From NCBI GenBank assembly GCA_963966185.1, contig CAWZYM010000331.1:1013501-1077500 (forward strand): DNA of 64,000 nt, given 5' to 3'. The DNA comes from Rhabditoides inermis (taxonomy: Eukaryota; Nematoda; Chromadorea; Rhabditida; Rhabditidae). Below are positions 27,849 to 37,500 of this stretch, piece by piece. The notes beneath the pieces are model-generated. The model ran no database searches. It was not told the origin of the DNA and worked only from the letters and a program-made list of their open reading frames with translations. A program made the translations under genes and the position numbers. How positions within the stretch are numbered: the stretch's first letter is position 1; each line of letters starts with the position of its first letter.

Positions 27849-28499
27849 AGATGATATTCATATGTCCAGATCGTTTCTATAGCGCTGCATTCGTTTGAGA
27901 ATTTATTTTAACTGCCTGACGCCACGGGATCAAAGTGTGTTGTCTGGTTTGAACATAAGCGATCGATACTGTACAAGTACAGTGTTTCTCAGTGAAGTCA
28001 CTCTCTGAAGAGTATATTTAAATGGTCAGATCGTTTCTAAATCGCTGCATTCGTTTGAGAATTTATTTTAACTGCCTGACGCCACGGGATCAAAGTGTGT
28101 TGTCTGGTTTGAACATAAGCGATCGATACTGTACAAGTGCAGTGTTTCTCAGTGAAGTCACTCTCTGAGATGATATTCATATGTCCAGATCGTTTCTATA
28201 GCGCTGCATTTGTTTGAGAATTTATTTTAACTGCCTGACGCCACGGGATCAAAGTGTGTTGTCTGGTTTGAACATAAGCGATCGATACTGTACAAGTGCA
28301 GTGTTTCTCAGTGAAGTCACTCTCTGAGATGATATTCATATGTCCAGATCGTTTCTATAGCGCTGCATTTGTTTGAGAATTTTATTTAACTTCTTGACGC
28401 CACGGGACGTGCAATACCGGTAACCGCACGAAACCATTGTTCCAGAGGTGGCGCGAGGAGGCTGATTAGCATGTCGTCAGTTGTTGGCCGTTCTGAGAA

Positions 28500-29830
28500 G
28501 GGAGGAAATGACGGTGGGTGGTTGGTGATTCGACGGCGACGGCGACGGCGGGCGGCTGCGCGACAGGTGCGCTCTCTCTCTACCCCCTACTCTCCCTCGT
28601 TGCAGGTGATGCCGTCGTTACTAGAGTACCCGCCCCCCCCCCCTCTCCCTCCTCTGTGTCGCTGTTCGGACTGAGGAGCTACGCTGACTTTCGCCTCCTC
28701 CACCCCTTCCCTCCACCTAATGCAGTCCGCCATTACTGTGCGCCGCGTTACCCAGGTACCAATCGCTTGTGGATAGTGATGGCGCTTTTTTCAGATTTCT
28801 GCGAGTTTCCGGCATCTTTCTTCTTTTCTTCGTTTCGCGCAAAACCGAGCACACACACACACACACTCATCCACCCCAGGTACTGTAGACTACCGTAGGC
28901 GGGACGTGGTGCGGGAGTGGCCACCGATCAATTATTGATTGGATCTCGATTCGTGTTGCTAATTTCGCGTTTCAGAGCGTTTCCCTTTTTTACCCGAACC
29001 GACCCTACTTTCTACATACAGTCCAGGACGCAGAACACACGCGATGAGGTATCGTGGTTACTGTAGGTATACTATATGTAGGTACCGTATCTCTATTTTC
29101 CGTTCATCAGCTCTCTCAGTTGCACTCTGGCCCAGAAGATGAACCGAGAAAAGTTTTTCAGGTTCGTCCTTCTCCGTATCTTTCCCTAATTTACATCTCT
29201 TTGCCTTATAAGTTCGATATTTCATGAACGTTGGACTCAACGCCAGCCGCCTAGCCAGTCACTTCGCCGGGTACTCCTGCAGTTTCTACGCTCAGATTCA
29301 ATATTCAAATCCTGCGACATAATGCGACACTGAACCCAGTCGTTGTTAGGTCATGCTCGAATTCGATTGTAAATTGTTGTCTTGTGTGTTGATTACGGCG
29401 TGTAAAGAAGGAAGGGAGAGAAGTTTCGGATGTTAGAGTGTTAGGGTAAAATTGCTTAACGGGTAAGCTGCGCAATTACTTGCAAGTACTTGCAATTTGT
29501 TATACGGTAGATTAAATAGGTGAGCTGCTCTCGATACTTTCGTGCTTCTAGTTTTCTTTTGTTTTCTTTCTAGATTTCTCTTCTAGAAAGATTTCTCTCG
29601 TGTCGTGTTGTAGAGGAATCACATATTTGACATTGATGGTTAGGTTATATTCGTTACACTCCACACATAGAATAGTTGTCTTCAAACAGTAATTGTACCG
29701 TTGTCATTATTATAGTATACGGCACTATGACGAAATAGAGAATCGGTCAAAAACATGCAATAGAAGCTGTTTCAGTACACAGATATCACTCGCTCGGATA
29801 CGGTAGTTAGAAATTGGGATACATGAGAGA
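28500..29830. repeat. Diverged copy 1 of a dispersed module (copy 2 at 54,755-55,905)
   Basis: Several blocks match the second copy in the same order and orientation. GGCGGCTGCGCGACA (28,550) matches GGCGGCTGTGTGACA (54,793). GGTACTGTAGACTACCGTAG occurs at about 28,880 and 55,087. GTGGTTACTGTAGG (29,053) matches GCGGTTACTGTATG (55,222). GGTATACGGCACTATGAC (29,717) matches GGTATACGGTACTATGAC (55,761). Spacing is only roughly conserved, so the copies have diverged by substitutions and indels. No coding function is apparent. Confidence 0.6.
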
Positions 29831-29920
29831 TGGACAGTAAGTAGCGCTTGGCGAGATCGCTAACACTGGAAGCTAAAAACATCCGTTGGTTACAAGATGA
29901 TATTCAAGATTTGAAGAAAA
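29823..29920. repeat. ~95-bp dispersed repeat, copy 1
   Basis: The stretch containing CTTGGCGAGATCGCTAACAC, GTTGGTTAC and GATGATATTCA matches 31,399-31,495 with only scattered substitutions. Read forward it sits in an open frame running to about 30,054 that would encode a short helical, Lys/Gln-rich peptide. That frame has a stop at 29,842 just upstream and no ATG, so I treat it as a repeat or gene fragment. Confidence 0.65.
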
Positions 29921-30375
29921 AACTTTACAAGCAAACGTCTGTAGCATTGACTTTCGCATTTAAAATCGTTCAACCTTCCTGTTGTCTTCTTCACGAAAGA
30001 TTATGTGAGTTAGCAGATATAACTCGTAAATATAAACGAGCTATTGGAAAATAAATCCAAATTTATCAAAATACTTAGGGAACACGTGTTAGGTTTCAAG
30101 TGATAAGTTGTAAGTGATAAGATTTCAAGTGATAAGATACGAGTAAATAGTTTGGCGAGTAGGTTAGTAGGCGATGACATCATTGGTCTCAATCTTCACT
30201 CGCTTCGAGCCCAAGCGAACAATGACCTGAATGTGTTGTATAGAATCATACTGTCTCTATTTAGATATCACATGGTTTGTCTTGCTGTCACCGCTTTTCT
30301 CGAAGATATTTTCATCAATCAACCACTTGCGCGCCTGCCTCAACTCGAGAAAGTGGGCTCTGTAGTGATTGATGA

Positions 30376-31208
30376 CTCTTTTCTCTCTCTCTCTCCCTCT
30401 CTCCCTCTCCCTCTCCCTCTCCCTCTCCCTCTCCCTCTCCCTCTCCCTCTCCCTCTCCCTCTCCCTCTCCCTCTCCCTCTCCCTCTCCCTCTCCCTCTCC
30501 CTCTCCCTCTCTCTCTCCCTCTCCCTCTCCCTCTCCCTCTCCCTCTCCCTCTCCCTCTCCCTCTCCCTCTCCCTCTCCCTCTCCCTCTCCCTCTCCCTCT
30601 CCCTCTCCCTCTCCCTCTCCCTCTCCCTCTCCCTCTCCCTCTCCCTCTCCCTCTCCCTCTCCCTCTCCCTCTCCCTCTCCCTCTCCCTCTCCCTCTCCCT
30701 CTCCCTCTCCCTCTCCCTCTCCCTCTCCCTCTCCCTCTCCCTCTCCCTCTCCCTCTCCCTCTCCCTCTCCCTCTCCCTCTCCCTCTCCCTCTCCCTCTCC
30801 CTCTCCCTCTCCCTCTCCCTCTCCCTCTCCCTCTCCCTCTCCCTCTCCCTCTCCCTCTCCCTCTCCCTCTCCCTCTCCCTCTCCCTCTCCCTCTCCCTCT
30901 CCCTCTCCCTCTCCCTCTCCCTCTCCCTCTCCCTCTCCCTCTCCCTCTCCCTCTCCCTCTCCCTCTCCCTCTCCCTCTCCCTCTCCCTCTCCCTCTCCCT
31001 CTCCCTCTCCCTCTCCCTCTCCCTCTCCCTCTCCCTCTCCCTCTCCCTCTCCCTCTCCCTCTCCCTCTCCCTCTCCCTCTCCCTCTCCCTCTCCCTCTCC
31101 CTCTCCCTCTCCCTCTCCCTCTCCCTCTCCCTCTCTCTCCCCCTCTCTCCCTCTCTCTCCCCCTCTCTCCCTCTCTCTCCCTCTCTCCCTCCCTCCCTCC
31201 CTCCACTC
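30376..31208. repeat. CCCTCT hexanucleotide microsatellite (~830 bp)
   Basis: After a short CT-rich lead-in, the plus strand is an almost perfect (CCCTCT)n run of more than 110 units. There is one interruption near 30,505-30,512 and a degenerate CT-rich end from about 31,130. The minus strand is therefore (GGGAGA)n. The tract starts two bases beyond the stop codon of the minus-strand gene at 31,210. Very long Ser-Leu, Pro-Leu, Arg-Glu and Arg-Gly open frames here are artefacts of the repeat. Confidence 0.97.
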
Positions 31209-31209
31209 C

Positions 31210-32444
31210 TCACTTCGTGTAGGGAGCTGAGCCAGTCAGCTTCTTGAGGGCGTTCCTGACGACGTTTTCGAAGTCGCGCCCGCCGTGCACCCACCGCCGC
31301 GCGTCCGCCGCATCCGCGCACGCAATCGCGTACAGCACGCGCGCCCTCGTCGACCACTCTGCCTGAAATTCGGATAGTTTGAAATTCGCATACGAGTGTT
31401 ATGAGAGAAGGACAGTAAGAAGTGCTTGGCGAGATCGCTAACACTGGAAGCGGAAAACATTCGTTGGTTACGAGATGATATTCAGGATTTGAAAAACTCG
31501 CTCGTCCACCCACCGTGTACGGCGTGGCGATAAGGGTGGCCACCCAGCTGCGGTCTGTCTCCGGCGCGGTCGCCACCACGTCTCGTCCCGCTGCAAGAAG
31601 GAGAGGAAGAGAGGATGAGAAAGGGGAAAGAGATGATGCAGACAGACGAATGTAATGAGAAGGTGGAATGAATGGGAGAGAGCCGGCCGAGAGTACCCTT
31701 TCCGCGCTCCTGACTCCGGCTGAAGGTCTCTGTGGATGCGAGCGCTCGACGAGCAGCCTCTTCTGCGCGGACGGCTCGCTGCTCGGCAGCTCGCGCACGT
31801 TCTTCCGCCGCCTCTACCTTCTCCAGGGCAGCGTTCATGGCCGTCTCGGCCTCGATCTTCTGCTGTGCAGCCTCCCGGCTGAGCGCAGTGGCTTCAGCCC
31901 ACTTCCTCTCCCCGTCCTGCGCCAGCATCTCGGTTTCCGCCTGCTTCTGCTCGTATCCCTTGATGATGATGGACTTGGAGGCGTTGTCCGCGAGAAGGCA
32001 TCCCATTTCGCCGACCTTGGCCATGAAGACCGCTCTCACGTTCGCCGTGCTCATGCACTGCAAGAAGTTGGGCACCTGGAAAAGAGTGAATGAGCAAACT
32101 GCGCAATGCAGTAGCTACCTACTTCGTAGACGGTGCCGTCCACATCGGCAGATGCGCATCCGAAGCAGACAAGACGATGCCCTACCAGACCGGCCGCAGC
32201 GACCTGTGGGTCCGTACACAAGTGGACACATGCATTTCGGTCGTACACGATATCCTGCAAGAGGAACAATGGGGAACGATGGAAAAGGCAAAGAGACAAA
32301 GAGAGTGGTTACCATCAGATTGTGTCGAGGGAACCTCAGACGGTGGCGGTTCGCACAACGGCGACACTGCGGGCCACACTCCTTGCACGAGGCCTCGGCC
32401 ACCTCTCCACAAGGCGCGGGACAGATTTTCAGATCCGCCGTCAT
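31210..32444 (-). CDS. Gene E: Cys-rich N-terminus plus coiled coil, 290 aa
   Basis: Five exons on the minus strand (32,444-32,313; 32,254-32,123; 32,075-31,697; 31,590-31,514; 31,362-31,210) join in phase and give 290 residues ending SAPYTK. The N-terminus has CPAPC near residue 8 followed by [15 protein letters not shown], a spacing suggestive of a B-box-like zinc site. A second Cys-rich stretch lies in exon 2. Exon 3 gives a long Ala/Glu/Lys-rich helix, probably a coiled coil. The last two exons encode a tail with no motif I recognise. The ATG lies seven bases after TTCTTGCAG, which fits a trans-splice acceptor. Exons 1, 2 and most of 3, with their introns, are almost identical to gene D at 53,561. 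The function is unknown; a TRIM-like scaffold is one possibility. The last intron contains a dispersed repeat. Confidence 0.75.
31399..31495. repeat. ~95-bp dispersed repeat, copy 2, inside the last intron of gene E
   Basis: It matches 29,823-29,920 in the same orientation. It lies in the intron between the last two exons of gene E and ends about 18 bases from that intron's donor, so it looks like an insertion into the intron. Confidence 0.65.
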
Positions 32445-32451
32445 GACAGTC

Positions 32452-32470
32452 CTGCAAGAAAATGATAGAG
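32452..32470 (-). promoter_or_regulatory. Putative trans-splice acceptor of gene E
   Basis: On the minus strand CATTTTCTTGCAG is followed by GACTGTC and the ATG. Upstream is pyrimidine-rich (CT)n that could act as an outron. A strong acceptor a few bases before an ATG is typical of spliced-leader addition in nematodes, though a 5'UTR intron would look the same. The identical arrangement occurs at gene D. Confidence 0.5.
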
Positions 32471-32555
32471 AGAAGAGGAGAGAAAGAGAGATAGAGAGGA
32501 GAGGGGGGGAGAGAACAGAGGGAAGAGATCGAGCGGCAAAGACGGTCTGGGACAG

Positions 32556-32697
<142 letters not shown>

Positions 32698-32723
32698 TAG
32701 TGGGAAGGGACGGACGGTAGCTG

Positions 32724-33692
32724 ATGAGCGTGCTGTACAGGAAGCGTCGCCCGCACCTCCACGTGCCACAGGACGTGTGCATTCTGGGGCCGAACAAGGA
32801 CTCGCCGGATATAGTGGTGAGTGTCATATTTTATGTTTGGTTTTGGTTTCTACACTTTGTTCTCTCGTCCTCCTTTCAATCACGTCTGGATATTGTTTTG
32901 TATCAGACTGTTCCTTTTGAAGGCGCATTCTCCTCTCATTCTTTCTCTCGTTCTGTTGGTGGCGGCAGCGAGAAGGAGAAACAAGTGCCGAAGGAGCGCG
33001 TTGGTGGCGACGGAGCGCCGTGTGATCGATCTACTTTCAAGAGTCCGAAGAGAGGAGAGAAGAAGCCATCTGCGAAGGAAGGAGAACCTGCTGGTGTGTC
33101 ATTAATCTAGTTTAGTTGAAACGAGTATGTTGCAGTTCGGTCAGTGTGATCTTTCTTTATTAGATTCGTTTGCATTTCAGTATCCGTCAAGCGGACTCGG
33201 ACATCTGCTGATCGGTCGGTGTGTTCATCAACTTCACTATCAGCTGTCCGTCCAAGCCGATCCACGAAAACTGTGAGTAAATGGATAATATTTGTTTAAT
33301 TGATAATTTCAGGTTGATCGTTTTCCTGCCGTTTCGAAGGGCGTCCAACAAGCGAAGAAGGTCGTTCCCGCTTCTCCCAAGCCCTCCGGTACAAGCAGAT
33401 CTGCTGCGGTAAGTTCACGATGTTTTATATCTTATTCAAAGATGTATTTTTGTAGTCGTAGTAGTGATGAGATTAAAATTATTGAGTGATGGATAATTAT
33501 TATTCTATTACGATAACGCTTTCTGTTCAGATCGCAATGCGACTGGCCGTCTGCGATGTGGGCATAGGAGGGTTGAATAAAGCAGTCAAGAAGGCAATGA
33601 ATAAGGAGCAGCAGAGGATTACTGTTTATAGTTTATCACATTTACTTCGGTTTCGTGATTCGTGGTTTGCCCTCGTTTTGATGTATTCATAA
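32724..33692 (+). CDS. Gene A: basic, Ser-rich protein of unknown function, 209 aa
   Basis: Five exons (32,724-32,816; 32,907-33,093; 33,181-33,272; 33,313-33,408; 33,531-33,692) have good GT..AG boundaries and matching phases. The first reads MSVLYRKRRPHLHVPQ; the middle exons are rich in Ser, Lys and Arg and look disordered. The last exon, as drawn, runs to a TAA at 33,690 with AATAAA at 33,700. I recognise no domain. It may instead be the N-terminal part of gene B: a weak donor after position 33,623 (ACT|GTTTAT) would join in phase to the gene B exon at 34,567, which itself lacks a start codon. The Lys/Arg-rich composition suggests a nuclear protein, but that is inference. Confidence 0.55.
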
Positions 33693-34566
33693 AGACATGA
33701 ATAAATGCCGGTGAAGTAAAAATGATGTTGTTGGTTTTGCACGTAATAATTTGATTTTTTTTTTTTGCTGTTGTCTGCGAACCGTTTTGAACAAACAGGG
33801 AGACATACGCATAGTGATATATGATTCTTTTTGTGAGATGTTGATTTAATTTTGAATAAAGTAATGAGTAACAAGTAATGGTGTTCACAAATGTGGCTTG
33901 TAGAACTAGGGACCACAATGAGAATTTCAAATATTTGGATATGGTATAGCAATAAGTTCATAAATGTGGTCCATTTAAAGCTGATTTCAAAAATATATAA
34001 TGCTCGTAGGGTTCATCGTTCACATTGCGCTCTAATTCCGCACGGCGCCGCGCAGCATAGCGCGCGCTCACATAGGGAAAGTGCGACAGAGGGCGGCTAG
34101 ATCAAAGGATTGATGACGTCATCGATAGTTAAATAATGAACATATTCGTTTTTAATAGTACCACTAGGTTTTGTTTGACTGTAATCGATAAGTACTCGAT
34201 GAAATACGTCTTTTATGTTAGCATTTTTCATTACTCACTTTGAGCGATGGCGGCTAGATCAAAGAAATATTACGTCATCGTATCACTTTTCACCGATTTT
34301 AACTACTTTACAGGGTACATGATCCCGTAAATAAGATACCGTAAGAATCAGCGCGAAATGGCGAATCGTTCTATGCTAATTAGAGCACGTCATGTGTCCA
34401 GTGAGAAAATGTTACATGATTTCGCCGGGCTCTCTGCAACTCACGTTGTGGTTCCTATTGTAGAACGTGAATAAAGACATATAGATAATCATATAGGTAA
34501 TGAAAGACTCACTCTAGGTTCCAAAATAGTGCAATATCATACCCATATGCGTGGTGATAATTGCAG
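33693..34566. other. AT-rich spacer or long intron between genes A and B
   Basis: No exon is evident. It holds several AATAAA hexamers (33,700 and near 33,853). Two copies of GGCGGCTAGATCAAA, each followed within a few bases by ACGTCATCG (about 34,091 and 34,249), look like remnants of a repeat. If A and B are one gene this is an ordinary intron; if separate, it carries the 3' end of A and the promoter of B. Confidence 0.55.
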
Positions 34567-37500
34567 GAACGCTGTTCGTGTTCTTCCAGAGCTGCGCGCC
34601 GTTCGTCTTTCTACGGAAGAGGTCTGATTCAGACGGAGAAGGAGACCGACAGAGTGACGGATGTAGAAGACGCACCCGACAAAGCGGCGGATATGGAAGA
34701 GATGGGAGATGGCCACGGACTCGGCTTTGGAGAAGAAGTTGGCGCTATGGAAGACGGTGAAGCAAGAGAAGATGAGGTGGATGGAGAAATGAACAGGTCC
34801 ATTGATATATTCGATTTCGACATAGACGTCTACGACAATCGACACATCGATGATAGGAGACTGGGAGAAGATCAGGAGATGGAGATGGAGCAGGGAGAGG
34901 AAATGGAGAAGAGAGAGAAACAGATCATGGAGCAGAGAGAAGAGCAGGGAATGGAGCAGGCTGAGGAGAAAGAACTGTCGGCTGCTCCCTCTACGCAGCC
35001 ACCAGTGTTGTCTCAACCTCCCGAGGGTGAGAAGATTGTGGAGAAGGAAGGATGGCTGTACACACAGCCCATTTCATTCTCGCAAGAACTGCAAGACATC
35101 CAAGATCAGTCTCACCCATCGTTTGCACAGAGTGTGGACGTATCCCAGTCTCTACCACCGCCTGCAGCCAAGAAGGTATTTGATTACACACCTGATAATA
35201 CAACTGATTTCATTACCTGTTCGTTCTAATTCAATTTATTTTTCAATTTATTTTTCAGTCTGTACTGGTAGTGACAACGAAGACTGGACGAAAGTTCAAA
35301 ATGTTGAGCGAGGGCGGTGATGTCATCTACATGATGGAGGTTGGAGGGACCCGAAAGGCATTCAAAGATCTTTCGTCTGATGAAGGGCAGAAGTGAGATT
35401 TTTATTAGAATGTTTCTGATTACACAACTGTGGTTAAGGGAAAGAGTAAACGCTCTTCTTCGGATGGCTACTGTGTGCGCGCAAGGGGATCGGGAGTTGG
35501 ACATGGAAGATGAGCTCACCGTTGCATCGATCGTCAGACTGCTTGAATTGGGAGCCAAGGAGATGCGGAAGCTCCGCAACGAGAAGTTCTTCAGACAATC
35601 GACTCCCATGCCTGCTCCAAAAGAGCAGCTGCACTCTCTGGGTCTGATATTCGTTTCGCACCCTTTTCAATGTAAAAAAAATAATTGCAATTGCTGTCAA
35701 TCCAGCTCACAGAAAATTGAAATGAAGAAATTAATTTATATGAAATGAAACGAAATGAAGAAATTAAATGAAAATGAATGAAATCAGAAATGAAGAGAAA
35801 TGAAGAGGATATGAATATAAATGATATAAAAATGCTCACAGAAATGAAGAGAATATGGAATGAGGAACAAAAGCGAAAACAAGGAAAAACGAAAAAGAAA
35901 TTGATAAAATGAGAAACGACGGGAGAAATTTGACAGATGACACATAATCAATTTGCAGAGCTGCAAGGACTCATGATGTGCCAGTTTGGGATCTCTCAAA
36001 ATTCTCATCAAGAAATGAGAATGCTGGAAGAAGCATCTGGTGAGACTATCACACGCCATCCCTACAAGCTACAAGCAAATCAGTCAATGGATGCGCGAGA
36101 TCTCCATTCTTTCTCTCGAAGATCTCTTCATTTCGGATGAATTGGCTTCGATTCCACACACCTACGTGGGTCATCTTATTTCTTACGGATTAGAAATTGA
36201 AAATTTGTAGATGAGATATTTGTTTTAGGTGAAGAACGTTCACGCCTTTGTACAGCGATATTTGGATCGGACGAGTCTGGAGATCGTCGACTTAGAGGCA
36301 TATGGCAACAAGATCTGGCTTCACCTCGGCATCGATAAAGGTCACGGAGTCACTCTGGTCACCATCTCCATTGCTAACCGCGCTGCTGGACAAGTGTTGT
36401 CGCCAGACAACCACGCGGTGATTGCCGCCTTCGCTGCCACGGACAACTATGAGAACGTTAAACAATGCGCACAGGTGGGAAAAGTGACAGGATCGGTTCG
36501 AGAGAGAAAATATGTTTAGAAGGCGCTCGATTCGTTCTCGTCCATCTCCCATCTCTACATGGATCGTGTGAACGAGAATACAGGAGAGACGGAGAGGGTG
36601 CGAGTCGAAGTCGCCAAGCACGTCCTCGGAGACATCAAGGTTTGAAATTTAGATTGAGATTTGGGAGTGAAAATTTTATTGCTCTGTTCAGGCCACAATC
36701 GAGCTCATGGGAATCAAGTCGCTTGCCTGTTCCAACCCCTGTCCTCTAGTGAGAATATTTTTTTTGAATATGCATATAGTCGGATTGGATCCTATATGCC
36801 ATCCGTGACATTTCACATGTTGTGCAGTTTCGTGCAACACAACGTGTATGTCTTCAAATATCCAAAACGCTTTGTGAGAGGGAATCGAACCCTTGGGCAG
36901 CTCGCAACGATCGCGCGCTAGCGGCGCGCTCTACCACTGCGCCATTGAGGCTCATACTGAGATGTCATTGAATTTCGCAGATATGTTTGCTCGTTATTTC
37001 CCATCATTGTACACTGAAGAGGCCAGTGGAGCTAAATGAGCTCTCTCTTCAATCTCTTAACCACTGCCTCTATGGCGCAGTGGTAGTGTGCGCCGCCAGC
37101 GCACAATCGCTGCGGCTTGTCCACGGGTTCGATTCCTACTAGTGGAAGCGTTTTAGATATTTGATGACATACATGTTGTGTTGCACAAAACTGCACAACA
37201 TGTGAAATGTCACGGATGGCATATAGGATCCAATCAGACTATATGAACATTTTTGAATGTTTCAGTGCGAAATATCTAAAGCGGATATGCATGAGGGTAA
37301 AGGAGGAGCGCCACTGCGCACACTGCAGAGTGCACTAGTGGCGATCCATGGAAGAGAGGAGAATGGAAAGAAGAAGGATACGAAGGGCTATGAGAAGGAG
37401 CCTTTGTTCTCCGGCGAAACTCGATTCATGCCAAGCATCCTCCACGATTTCCTGACCCCTGTCACAGACGAGTTCAAGAGCATCATTTCCGATGCTGAGC

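Larger units (their letters stand above)
1..28407. repeat. 160-bp satellite DNA array (about 177 monomers)
   Basis: Monomers of 160 bp follow head to tail without interruption from the left edge to about 28,407, where the last one breaks off after CACGGGA and unrelated sequence begins. Each contains GCCTGACGCCACGGGATCAA, a GCGATCGATAC block and a CAGTGAAGTCACTCTCTGAA block. Variation is concentrated in a few positions: TTGTCT versus TTTTCT, ACTGTAC versus ACTATAC, and the segment after GAAGATGATATT (CATAAGGCC, TAAATGGTC or CAAATGGTC). Rare 1-9 bp indels mark particular monomers. Short open frames of 60-69 codons recur on both strands only because the monomer repeats; they are not genes. A centromeric or heterochromatic role is possible but is inference. 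Confidence 0.97.
28408..30375. other. Non-satellite region without a confident gene
   Basis: GC-rich DNA next to the satellite gives way to AT-rich DNA. It holds CGACGG repeats (28,530-28,550), a poly-C stretch near 28,632, a short (CA)n at 28,850-28,866 and several CTGTAG/TACAGT motifs. Part of it is a diverged copy of 54,755-55,905 (listed separately). Short open frames exist, but none has a convincing start, splice structure or recognisable domain. Confidence 0.6.

Noticed and set aside
1..28407. CRISPR-like array
   Set aside because: The repeats are contiguous 160-bp monomers with no unique spacers, and the window is eukaryotic.
30152..31798. Very long Ser-Leu, Pro-Leu, Arg-Glu and Arg-Gly open frames
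   Set aside because: They are translations of the CCCTCT repeat in different frames. The real gene E exons lie at its edge in a different frame.
34100..34260. Promoter pair from repeated ACGTCATCG (CRE-like) sites
   Set aside because: The sites occur within a repeated GGCGGCTAGATCAAA unit, so repeat ancestry explains them; no start site is evident.
35393..35408. 16-bp intron in gene B
   Set aside because: A GTGAG..TTAG reading is possible, but a 46-bp intron ending at 35,438 keeps the same frame and is a far more usual length.
36873..37140. Two functional tRNA genes
   Set aside because: A and B boxes are perfect, but acceptor stems do not pair, T33 is missing from the anticodon loops, and both belong to longer repeated units; SINE-like elements fit better.
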